Shown here: piece by piece, positions 53,097 to 62,959 of the stretch
Numbering within the stretch: the first letter of the stretch is position 1
How the letters are laid out: every line of letters begins with the position of its first letter
DNA from: Odontesthes bonariensis
Taxonomy: Eukaryota; Chordata; Actinopteri; Atheriniformes; Atherinopsidae
Reading direction: 5' to 3'
NCBI RefSeq assembly: GCF_027942865.1
Contig: NC_134510.1
Coordinates: 10,754,743-10,818,742, forward strand
DNA length: 64,000 nt
The notes under the pieces: model-generated
Databases searched by the model: none
What the model was told of the DNA's origin: nothing
What the model saw: only the letters and a program-made list of their open reading frames with translations
Translations under genes and position numbers: made by a program

Positions 53097-53740
53097 CATC
53101 TCGAATCCCTATACTGCACTCTTTAAGTCTGTGTCTGTCAGAGTTATATGTAAAGAAATAGTCAATTCTTGAGTGCACTCTATGACTTGCTGAATAAAAT
53201 GTATACCGTCTTTCTGTTGGGGGGAGCTCCCTCCATACATCAATCATCCCGAGCTCTGTCAACATGTGTCAGCAGGACAGAGTTACTCTGGTGTGGGAGC
53301 AGATCTCTTTAATGTGTTAGAGGAGTCTAGCTTACATTGTAGCTGCATATTCCAGTCTCCTCCACATATTAAAACCCCAGTGGCTTCGGAAGCAATCAAA
53401 CCAAAAATTTCTCTAATAAAGGAATTATCCTTGCCAGGTGGTACATACACATTAACTAGTGTGACCTCTTTCTGTTTAAGGAACCCCTAGATTTCAGAAA
53501 CCACTTGGAAATTCACTCTATTACGAATCATTATTGCTCCCCCTCTTTTTCTCCCTTTCTTATAACATGAGTAGAATGTATTTCTAAAACCATATTTTTT
53601 TTAACTTTTCATTCTGTCGAGATGGGTCTCCTGCCAGAATATTACATGCAGTTTCTCTCTCTTCATCTTTGCAATAACCTTGCCTCACTTGATTGGATTG
53701 TGTAAGCCCTTTACATTGAGGGTAACTACCCTATATTCCT
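53097..53740 (-). mobile_element. L1-like LINE, endonuclease fragment (right arm)
   Basis: Mirror of 38330-38969, with the same frames broken. - strand reads VWRELPPTERRYTFYSASHR then VHSRIDYFFTYNSDRHR. Dead copy. Confidence 0.8.
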
Positions 53741-54551
53741 GACATTGCATTTATATCCACAGATAACACAGGTAGGGGAATGACATTGCAAGATAACACA
53801 AGCCAGTAAATGGAAAAACTACCCTGTGTACAACTCTTGTTTCACAGGGTACTGAAAAAGATTTCAGGAAGCTGACGCAACGGAACGAGAATGCTACGTA
53901 GGTAAATTGCTTGGCAAGAGGCTGTAGTATGCTCTCCACTTTAAGACTACTGCCGTGACATGCCCCAACAATTTCAGCAGGCATAAAAAGCTATTTGGGA
54001 GTTTTAAATGCTTTCGTCCAATTCCTTTAAATCAGATTTCCCTTTTCCATCACTGATCCGATCCATTATATTGCTCACCTAAGATCATTCTTTAAAAGGG
54101 TGTCTGTACATACCTCGTCCGTTTGACTACACATAGCCCGCTGCTAAATGGACAACGAGGCACAAGAGGCAACATCCATAGTTCACAAAAATCAAAGGCT
54201 CCCTGGTGGTCTGCGGGCTAGGATTTGGTGTTTTCACTGTCGTGGTGTAGGTCAGGAATGTTTTATTTATTTAGTCATCTATCAACTGTTTTTCTTGTAG
54301 GGCTATGACACACTCACTCTTACTCAGGAATCTTTCTATTTCTCCCTGAAATAAGAGAGAAGTCTAAAGCGTGAAACTTCTGCTTGCTTGGATTCATTCT
54401 CCAGATGCGCAGAATTGCTTTCATCTAAGGCTAAAATGTTCACAACTTCAGTACAATGCACTATGCCAATTAATTTGCCAGTTAGGAAGAGTTTACCACA
54501 GTGTTGCAACCTGTACCGTGTGCACTGCTTTCGGGTCCCTGATGGTCTAGT
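53741..54551. other. Right-arm DNA between L1 fragment and hAT
   Basis: Mirror of 37553-38329. A 25-30-bp stretch at about 53905-53938 (AAATTGCTTGGCAAGAGGC...) is present here but not in the left arm. Confidence 0.45.
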
Positions 54552-56702
54552 GCAGACCTGGGCATTGTACGGCCCCCGGGCCGCATACGGCCCTTTGGTT
54601 GACTCTGACCGGCCCGTGTAAGGTTAATTGGAAATTACAAAATAAACCTATTTTCTTATTTTACCTGATGCATGGACTGAAGCTGCATTTTATTTTTATT
54701 TTGAAGTTGTTTTTTATTCACGTACATGATGATGTAAAACGTATATCGAGACATGCACATGATTGGATCGTTGTCACTAGCAAGTCACAAGACGACTTTA
54801 GCCCTCAGAAATGTCTGCTCATGCTAAAAAAAGAAAGGTAGATGGCGAATGCAGGGTTTTCAACAAAAATTGGACTGCTAAGTATTTATTTACTGAAGTC
54901 AGAGGTAAAGCCGTGTGTTTAGTTTGCAGGGAGCAGATCGCCGTGTTTAAGGACTACAATTTGAGTCAGCATTAGGAGACGAAACAAGCGAAGAAATTCA
55001 AGAACGTGACTGATGCTGAAAGGGCGCGGACATCGGAAGCTTTGCTAGCTAAACTGCAAAAGCAGCAAGGCTTTTTTACCAAGCTTCACACATCCAGGGA
55101 TGCAGCAACCAAGACCAGCTTTGTGATATCCCACAAAATCGCTAAAAACAGTAAGCCATTCTCGGAGGAGGAGTTTATCAAAGAGTGCTTGGTGGACTCT
55201 GCAGCACTAATATGCCCTGAACAAAAAGAAGCATCTGAGAAAGTCCCGCTCTCCAGGCGAACCATGACGAGAAGGGTCGAGGACATATCGGGGAATCTGG
55301 AGCTTCAGCTGCAACGTGAAGTGGCAACTTTTGACTTTTTCTCCTTGCCTTTGGACGAAAGCTGTGATGTCCGTGACACAGCCCAGTTACTAGTATTTGT
55401 CCGCGGGATAACGCCGGACTTCAAGATTACAGAGGAGCTGGCAGCAATGCGGTCGATGAAAGGGACGACTACAGGGAGCGATCTCTTCACGGAGGTAAAT
55501 GCGTGCATGGACACACTGGGACTGAAATGGGACAGACTGGCAGGTGTCACAACGGACGGTTGTCCAAATCTTACAGGGAAAAATGTGGGACTTTTAAAAC
55601 GTATGCAAGATAAAGTGACTGAAATCGACACAGATCAGAAATAGGTATTTTTGCATTGTATTATACACCAACATGTGTTGTGCAAGTCACTGCTAAAAAT
55701 GAACCATGTTATTGATGTTGTTACTAAAATAGTAAACTTCACCAGGGCACGGGCATTGAATCACAGACAGTTTGTCGCACTTTTGGAGGACCATGAGTCT
55801 GAGCATAGTGACATCGGCTACCACACAGCTGTCAGATGGCTCAGCCTGGGCAAAGTGCTAAAAAGAGTTTGGGACCTGAAAACAGAGATTCAAGAGTTTT
55901 GTCAGATGAAAGGCAAAGACATCCCAGAGCTCTCAGATGAGGACTGTATGGCAGATTTTGCATTTGCTGTTGATGTGACTGCACTGATGAATGAACTGAA
56001 CACCAAACTGCAAGGCAGGGGCCTTTTTGTTCATGAAATGCACACCCTGGTGAAGGCTTTCATGAGAAAGATGCTGTTTCTTTCAAGCCAAGTGGAGAGC
56101 AACAATCTCACTCATATGCAAACCCTGAAAGAAGTCACACCATCAGCTGATCACCTCCACAGGTACTCATCCATGTTAGGAGCATTGCATTGTGAGTTTT
56201 TAAGGAGATTTGAAGATCTCAGAACAATCGAGGATGAAATGCACATGATTTCCTCTCCCTTTACCTGCAGTGTGGATAATGCACCCAGTGATGTTCAGCT
56301 GGAACTCATTGACCTGCAGTCTGATGCAGTACTGGCAGAGCACTTTAAATCAGGATGTCTGCTGGATTTCTACTCTTCTCTCAAGGAGGAGAACTTTCCA
56401 AACATGAAGAGACATGCTCAGAAGATGTTGGTTCTCTTTGGCTCTACCTACATATGTGAACAAACATTTTCAATGATGAAGTTTACGAAGTCCAGGTATA
56501 GATCATCTCTCACTGACGACCATCTGTCAGCTGTGCTTCGCATCTCCACCTCAGACATTCAACCTGACTTTGATGCACTCGTTAAAGGCCTACAGAAAGG
56601 TGATTTTTTGCACAAAACTGAAATAGCAGATCGATTCCTTATATACCATGGAATTTTTTTATGATTTTAAAATAAATTTAGGCCCCCGGATAGTCCTGAT
56701 TA
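54552..56702 (+). mobile_element. hAT-Charlie element (GTF2IRD2-like), right-arm copy
   Basis: Starts CAGACCTGGGCATTGTACG at 54552 and runs to the arm edge. The 3' terminal repeat is absent, as in the left arm. tRNA array 3 abuts it. Confidence 0.85.
54811..56664 (+). pseudogene. hAT transposase, GTF2IRD2/Charlie8 type (right arm)
   Basis: ATG at 54811 to stop at 56662-56664. It shares the TAG in the BED finger with the left copy (54973-54975) and has a second in-frame TAG at 55642-55644, where the left copy reads LVFLHC. The rest aligns codon for codon, including TTDGCPNLTGKN and FGSTYICEQTFSMMKFTKSR. So this copy decayed further after the duplication. Confidence 0.88.
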
Positions 56703-56943
56703 GCTGTGGTCAGAAGATTCTCATGCAACAAGTGTCTTGGCTGTTGTTTAACAGGGCTCCTGAGGCAAACAAATAGTACGCATGGCATTTGGAAGCACGA
56801 ACTCTTCGGAGGTAAAGCGGCCACAATAATCTTTAAACTAGATGATGCAGTGGCAGAATAGCAATAAGACATGGTATTGCTAAGCAATGAGTAAACTTGA
56901 GTTGCCTTGCCAGTGAAAATGGTCCTATAGGAGAACTCTGCAA

Positions 56944-57026
56944 TGTCAGAAGTGGGATTTGAACCCACGCCTCCAGGGGAGACTGCGCCCTTAACGCAGC
57001 ACCTTAGACCGCTCAGCCATCCTGAC
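56944..57026 (-). tRNA. tRNA-Leu (AAG), array 3
   Basis: Full-length with anticodon AAG. One anticodon-stem/variable change (GCGCCC on +) and one D-arm change. Confidence 0.84.
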
Positions 57027-57274
57027 TACTAAAAGTCATATTTGACGACACTGTCGGCGGGCCCGGGCATCATTCCAGCGAATATGTGGGTCTGCGTTGT
57101 GTTCGTGTTGAAGGGGAATATTGACGAGGCATGCAGCTTCATGGAAGACTCTCCTTCTGAGTGATGGGACTGTGATAGCAATTTTCCTGCACCTTGAAAC
57201 GGGACACGAAAATCTTATTTCACTCCTTGGCGATAGTTGTCTTTTCATCTGACGACTGAGTCAGTCACAGAAAT

Positions 57275-57346
57275 TCCTCGTTAGTATAATGGATAGTATC
57301 TCCGCCTGTCACGCGGAAGATTGGGGTTCGATTCCCCGACGGGGAG
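57275..57346 (+). tRNA. tRNA-Asp (GTC), array 3
   Basis: C5 form, loop CTGTCAC. D-loop ATGGATAG differs from array 1 copies (GGACAG); T49 wobble. T4 run follows. Confidence 0.9.
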
Positions 57347-57839
57347 AGCTAGGACTTTTATCAGCTGCCTGCCACCAAGTGATGATTGCTTTGATACTCT
57401 CACCCATCTTCGGCCTAAATGTCAATAGCCCCCTTCAAATAGCCCAACATGATGCCAGGTTTCTTCGGTCAAAAGCCCTTTCCCGTTTACTATGGTGTTA
57501 AGTGCAAACCAAGACCTTATAATCAACAATGTTCCTTTTGCTAATGATTCTGTCCTACCCAAAGCACTGTAGAAGGTTGTGACAACACAGCTTGTTGAGC
57601 TGTGGTCAGAAGATTCTCATGCAACAAGTGTCTTGGCTGTTGTTTAACAGGGCTCCTGAGGCAAACAAATAGTAGGCATAGCATTTGGAAGCAAGAACTC
57701 TTCGGAGGTTAAGCGGCCACAATAATCTTTAAACTAGATGATGCAGTGGCAGAATAGCAATACGACATGGTATTGCTAAGCAAGGAGTAATCTTGATTTG
57801 CCTTGCCAGTGAAAATGGTCCTCTAGGAGAACTCTGCAA

Positions 57840-57922
57840 TGTCAGAAGTGGGATTTGAACCCACGCCTCCAGGGGAGACTGCGACCTTAACGCAGCGCTT
57901 TAGACTGCTCGGCCATCCTGAC
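57840..57922 (-). tRNA. tRNA-Leu (AAG), array 3, second
   Basis: Full-length, anticodon AAG. Two D-arm changes (GCGCTTTAGACTGC on +). Confidence 0.86.
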
Positions 57923-57974
57923 TACTAAAAGGAATATTTGACGACACTGTCGGCGGGCCCAGAAATCATTCCAG

Positions 57975-58984
57975 TGGGGTGCCATGACCTAAACGTGTGG
58001 AAAGTTATAAATCATATCTGTCCATTTAGCCTTCTTACACTTGCTCTGACTTAAACTGCTACTGTGTCAATGCTAAATGATGAAAAAAAGTTCTAACTCA
58101 AAGGTCACAACAATAAGGATCAAAAGAAATGTGTGTCCCTGTACAGGTCGCTCACTGTGTAAGGAGAAACCGAGTCCTTTCAGGCACTAGATCTCAACGA
58201 AGAAAAGACTTGAGCCTGAAAAGTTGTCCACAAGACAAAATGTATAAAATATGAAGTATACTATTAATTTAAGATGGCTCTGTCAGAAGTCAGCCATGGT
58301 GCCTGAGAACTTTAAGCAATGGACCTGTATTTAATTTGGCCAAAGGTCATAGGTTCTATCCTTGCCCTTGTTTTAGCATGTGCATGTGCATGCCCTTGTT
58401 CCTGGATCAGGCTATGGTGTGAGGACGTACGGCCAGCATGCATAGCCTCTGTCCCCAAGCAGGACACCATTGAACTCTCCTGCAGAATAAGAGAAATGTT
58501 GGATGGATATACATGTGTTAAGACTTGGCAATTTAATGCAATATGTGCCTTATATGGCTATCTATAATAAAGTATGACGAGCACTTTAAATTCCTTAAGA
58601 TGACCTCTACACCTGACCTCTCATTACATTACCAAAATTCTGCCTATGCTACACCTTACTTCAAAAGTACACTCCTTCAGGTAAGTAAAATTCTTGCACC
58701 TTGTGCAAACCTCTGTGCCAGGATGCTCGGAAGATCCTAGAATCATGAACTGATCCTGGCCATTTAGCCTCAATGTTGGAAATGAAATGACCTCCATCAC
58801 AGATCATCTGTATGCTCGGAGGATAGGACTCAATGATGAGGTTTCACAGGGCATAAATGTAACATTGCTCAGCATTACTCAAAGGGGTTGATGTGGTGTT
58901 TTTCAAAATGAGAAATCCAGTTCAGAGTCTATGGACAATTATCCCCAAGTGTACCTGTACATTTAGCATATGGAAAAATGTTCG
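57975..58984. other. Anonymous DNA
   Basis: No gene, RNA or repeat recognised. A + frame at 58319-58567 begins with a hydrophobic stretch, LALVLACACACPCSW, but shows no known domain or splice context. Confidence 0.45.
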
Positions 58985-59245
58985 GTGTACATAGTCAGCC
59001 TCCACGGGTCCAGCAGGGGCCTGGACAATGTGACAATGTTTAAATCCAGACTGAAAGTTCTATTTAGATGTGCATATGACACCTGAAAGTATTTCATCTG
59101 CACTCTTCACTTTTAAATGAATTAATTAATGATATTTTTGTTTTTTGGAATGATTTTATTGCCGCCTTGTGATTTTATGTAGCTGTAAAGCACTTTGAAT
59201 TGCCTTGTGTATAAATTATGCTCTACAAATTGCCTTGCCTTGGAT
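58985..59245 (+). mobile_element. CR1/L2/Rex1-like LINE 3' end
   Basis: Reads the last codons of the reverse transcriptase ORF (FKSRLKVLFRCAYDT), then a 3' UTR ending AAAGCACTTTGAATTGCC and a TTGCC tail. Same broad family as 21704-22499. 5' truncated. Confidence 0.7.
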
Positions 59246-60230
59246 GCGTACATGGGTACAGTGTAGTGCACCGATAACATTGGGGATGCCTGAGGGAGAT
59301 GATGAACTTAATGCAAATACTTAATTCAGTAGGTTGTTTTACATTATCGGCTACTGTAAATGTGGAGCAGCAGCCTTAAAGGACAGAAATCTCGCCCTCC
59401 GACATTCGCAATACTGACACTCTCCCTCTGTTCAAGTCTTAACTCAAAACCCATCCGTTTAACTTTGCTTACCTCCATTTATTGCGCCGTTCTGTGTATT
59501 TTTAATATGGTAAGATTTTTTAATTCCTGCGTTTTATCTAATATCTTGTTTGTACAGTCCTTGACTGTTTTGAAAGGAGCTTTCAATAATTTGTATCATT
59601 AACATTATTACCTGTCCCCCATTTTTCTGAGTCTGGTCCTACGTGGGTGTAGATCGGATGTTTGTTAGGTATTGATTAGTTTTAATGAATACCATGTTCT
59701 CTGTCATTTAATTTAATGTTCAATACGTGTGTATAGTTGCGTTTTTTTAGTTGCACTGGCACCGACTGATTGATTTTTCGAGACAGTGAAAGTGGTGATA
59801 TGATAACCACAGTCGGTCGGACATTTTTTGAGTTGCAGCTAAGCTAAGCATCAACTTTAGCCTGCCCGGGACCAGGCTAGTTCAGCAGCATAAATTACCA
59901 TGGTTACTCAGCGGGCGTTCAAATAAGCCACCTTTATGGAATGGAAGTCTCGCTAAATTTAGCCAGAAGTAGCGAAATAAGCCAGGCTTTCCGCTAAGCC
60001 AGCTTCTAGGAATACCCCCCAGGTGGGTAAAGGATCTCTGGAAAATGGCAACAACCCACTTCAATTGCAATTTAATGAGAAACAAGATGGTATGGTTCAA
60101 TTCAATCTGTGCTCAGTCATAACATGTGGTTGAAAGAAAAAGGATATGAATTAGGATGAATAAAGAAATAAAATGAACCTATGTTTTTAATATCTGTATG
60201 GAAACATGTTATGGTATCATGTGATGTTAG
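59246..60230. other. Repeat remnants and anonymous DNA
   Basis: 59405-59600 resembles another LINE 3' end (CTGTTCAAGTCTTAACTC, then GAAAGGAGCTTTCAATAA). 59860-60025 has TTAGCCTG/CAGGCTA and GGTATTCC-type ends seen in fish MITEs. All assignments here are weak. Confidence 0.35.
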
Positions 60231-60364
60231 AAACAGCTCTGATGTCATACTGTTGGTACCACATGAGGGGTTTCTAATTCAATTAGAACCGGAAAAAAAC
60301 CAAAAACTTAATGCTGATCCTGAACTGTCTGTGGACGGCTCAGCATCCCGAAACACAGACACTG
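60231..60364 (+). CDS. Putative penultimate exon of the A' gene
   Basis: Possible acceptor TGATGTTAG at 60230. The exon reads NSSDVILLVPHEGFLIQLEP, then NADPELSVDGSASRNTDT, and ends at a donor CACTG/GTAAGA in phase 1. It joins in frame to the exon at 60580. No known domain; the composition suits an extracellular stalk or a cytoplasmic tail. The rest of the gene would lie to the left, but no further exon is recognised in this window. Confidence 0.35.
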
Positions 60365-60461
60365 GTAAGAATTAAACAACATTATTACTAACTAACAAGT
60401 GAGAATTAAGCAGATTATGCTGAAATTTTATTTTTAACGCTCTGACCTTAATTAAGAGAGG

Positions 60462-60735
60462 ACAGACAATATTTATCCTAAACAGGTTAATCAGTTAGTC
60501 ATTGGGAAGAAATGGCTGCTTTCTTGATGCTGTGCTGCTCCCAAAATGAGATCTAACCACAAACATTTCTGTCCTGCAGCAAAGAACAACACAGGAGGAG
60601 AAACTGCAGTGGAGCAGTTCGGCAATTAATGAACAATTAATTAACAATTAATCATGGTTTACTAAAACTTCTCAAATTTTCCCAAAAATTCTGTGTGTGT
60701 TTTTGTCTTCTTTTGTTTTCTTCTTTCTTTTGTTC
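60462..60735. repeat. Segment A', first part
   Basis: Copy of 15095-15370; it begins at ACAGACAATATTTATCC, exactly where array 1 was cut in copy A. Continues at about 62960 after an insertion that includes the LTR. Confidence 0.9.
60580..60629 (+). CDS. Putative last coding exon of the A' gene
   Basis: Acceptor TCTGTCCTGCAG ends at 60579; 50 nt then give KNNTGGETAVEQFGN and TAA (60627-60629) in the phase left by 60364. Identical in sequence to the exon at 15213-15262. Two matching splice signals in frame raise confidence that this is a real gene end. Confidence 0.45.
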
Positions 60736-61390
60736 TGTGTTGTGTTGTGTTGTGTCTCTGTGTTGATGTGTTCTGTTAGATTCGGTTCTTTTAGTAGGAA
60801 GCTCAAGAACGGACCGAAGTAATTCAAGTGAAAATGAAGTGTTTATTTGTAGTCACACGTCAAAGCATATCAGCGCTGGGCTCAGTGGGAAAGAGTCCCC
60901 GCAGGAAGTCTGTCAGACTGCGCGCTGATTTCCGGGTATCATGTTTATTTATAGTCTCATAGGTTGGACTCACATTCGACCGAGTATGATTGGACATGAG
61001 TAGGTTCAACATGCTTCGTCATATTTTCTGGATCAGCCCAAAACAATGGCCCTCATTTATCAAACTTGCGTAAGACGAAAAACGTGCGTAGGTCGTGTGT
61101 ACGTTCTTTTCTGCGCAAAGGTTGGCATTTATCAAATCCATCGTGAGCGCAGGAAAGATGAAATCGCCACGACAGGTCTGAGGCCGTGTACGCACTTTTC
61201 CATTTTGACTTGCGGTGACTGCAATACAGCAGCGTCACTAGTGCGTGCTCAGGAGTCGCAACAAATCCCTTGGTTAAAATTACAGACTCATCACTTTAAA
61301 GAAGGCCCATGTTTTATTTGACTTCAACATAAATATAAACATAAACGCAAATTAAATAAATTAAACAAGTACAACTCCGTAATTGGAAGA

Positions 61391-61716
61391 GTGATGGCTC
61401 ATTATTCAACCGTGCACCCTCACACCAAACAAGAGAGGCGCTTTAACACTGCGCATTCGCGCACGCGTGCCACTGTGGAGAGGTGTATAGGGCTCCTAAA
61501 GCTGGATCTGTCTCTCGGCTGCGGGGGGAACCCTATCCGCCCGAAAAGGTATGCAATATTATTATTGCATGCGGGGATCTCCATAACATTGCCCAAAAAA
61601 ATGGAGTGCCATTTCCAGATGTACATCCAGAGGACCCCGTACCCAGAGATCCCTACCACCAGCCTGCACAGCCAAGAGCGCTCAGGAGGAGAGAGGAACT
61701 TATTCAGCGATTCTGA
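61391..61716 (+). pseudogene. HARBI1-like transposase, C-terminal part (Harbinger 3)
   Basis: Reads QERRFNTAHSRTRATVERCI then GLLKLDLSLGCGG, and in the next frame EKVCNIIIACGDLHNIAQKN. HSRTR.T.ER holds the last catalytic Glu of the DDE triad; ACxxLHN is the family C-terminal signature. N-terminal and central parts are deleted, with one frame change at about 61515-61550. Confidence 0.85.
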
Positions 61717-62109
61717 CTTTCGGTAAGCATTCTGTTATTCAAGGAAAAAAGAAAGGAGAACAACGATTTCTTTCAGCATTTATTCTGTGACTTCAGTGTT
61801 TCATTTATGTCTTTCAATGTACTGTCGATAGATTGCATGGTGTGTGTTAAAGCCATCATCCACTTCACGATCTCTGTTTGTCTTTCTAGGACCTCTGTGG
61901 TTAACACGGCTGGCCGGTGTGACGCTGCAGACCGGGGGGCAGAGGCAGAGGCAGAGGCTTCGGATGTTGACGGGCCGCGTATTCGTTGCGCGGGTCAGGT
62001 TGCCTGGATGCCACTTCGGATTCATCTGTGAATGAAAAATATTAGTTTGATTAGGAACCTCATTTGTGTTGAAAATTAAAGCAACTGTTTTATTTAAACG
62101 TCTTGGGTG

Positions 62110-62287
62110 TGCAGTCATTCTTACCATTCTCGAGCTCTAGCATGGGCGCATCAGTGTCAAGTTTCCCTGCCCCCCCCCCCCGTTTGTGACATGCTGCGTT
62201 GGAGAGCTGCGACCTTCTTTTTTGGCCAATTTCATATCGGACCACTTCTTCCTGATCTACCTGGAGAAAAAGTAAAACATCGTTCAA
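62110..62287 (-). pseudogene. Harbinger Myb/SANT-like protein remnant (Harbinger 3)
   Basis: - strand reads KKWSDMKLAKK (third helix) and, after a frame change, AGKLDTDAPMLELENGKND. A C11 run near 62170 lies at the frame change. Only the end of the domain is left. Confidence 0.65.
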
Positions 62288-62959
62288 TTTTAGATTTTAT
62301 TTAATCTGGAGTTTATCACATTTTATTGACCATCACAGTAGGGGAAAATACATAACTCGTCCGGTCTGCGATTTACATCGCCAACGCTGTTGACAGCGTT
62401 TCTTTGCCGCCTTTCGTCAATCCATGTCGCAAACTCTAGAGGTGCGGCCTCTCAACCCCCTTTTGTAGAAGGCGTGGTTAGGATCATTACGATGGATTTC
62501 AGCCACCGGATTTATCAACAGCCGCTCGGTCTTACGATGGGATTGGTGTGGTACGCATGTTCTGTAAATCTCACTTGAGCCTCTGCGTACGACGAGTTCT
62601 CCGCTCATATCTACGATGCTTTCTACGACGGCTTGATAAATGAGGGCCAATGTGTGTGTGTGAATCTGCCCTTGCTTTCCCAGGCTTTCCTAATTGTTTT
62701 GTCTTTCTACTCCTTGATCACTTTAGGTCATAATGGAAAAGTACTGAGACTTATTTCATTCATAATGTCAAAGAACAAAGCCAATTTTAACAGTTCTCTA
62801 AATGATTTGAATTTTTTCCACAACAGAATAAGTTGATAATACAGAATTTCTCATGAATGCTGGACAGCAACTTGGTGAGAATTCTCGTATTGTCCTAAAA
62901 ACAAGGGTTATCCCAACTGGCCAGTTGTTTTGTTTTGGTTTATGTTTATTTTATGATTT

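Larger units (their letters stand above)
49993..56702 (-). repeat. Right arm of the large inverted duplication
   Basis: Reverse complement of 35404-44046 without the 1981-bp insertion. Inner edge at ACAGCAGCAGCTTG (49993); outer edge TCCTGATTA (56702), where a tRNA array unit follows with no spacer. Confidence 0.95.
56703..57974. repeat. tRNA array 3, ~1.4 units
   Basis: Same unit and orientation as array 1. Begins inside the spacer at GCTGTGGTCAG, directly at the arm edge, and ends inside the spacer after a second tRNA-Leu. Confidence 0.95.
61048..62648 (+). mobile_element. PIF/Harbinger element 3, both ends present
   Basis: Inverted ends GGCCCTCATTTATCAA / TTGATAAATGAGGGCC, with AAT at 61045-61047 and 62649-62651. 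The LTR at 45177-48112 shows the uninterrupted site AAAACAATGTGTG near 47980. Carries fragments of both Harbinger genes. Confidence 0.9.
60774..62792 (+). mobile_element. Fossil solo LTR with nested Harbinger
   Basis: TGTTAGATTCGG ... TTTTAACA, with GTTC at 60770-60773 and 62793-62796 as a 4-bp target duplication. About 410 bp of LTR after removing the Harbinger. No internal region. Inert remnant. Confidence 0.75.
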
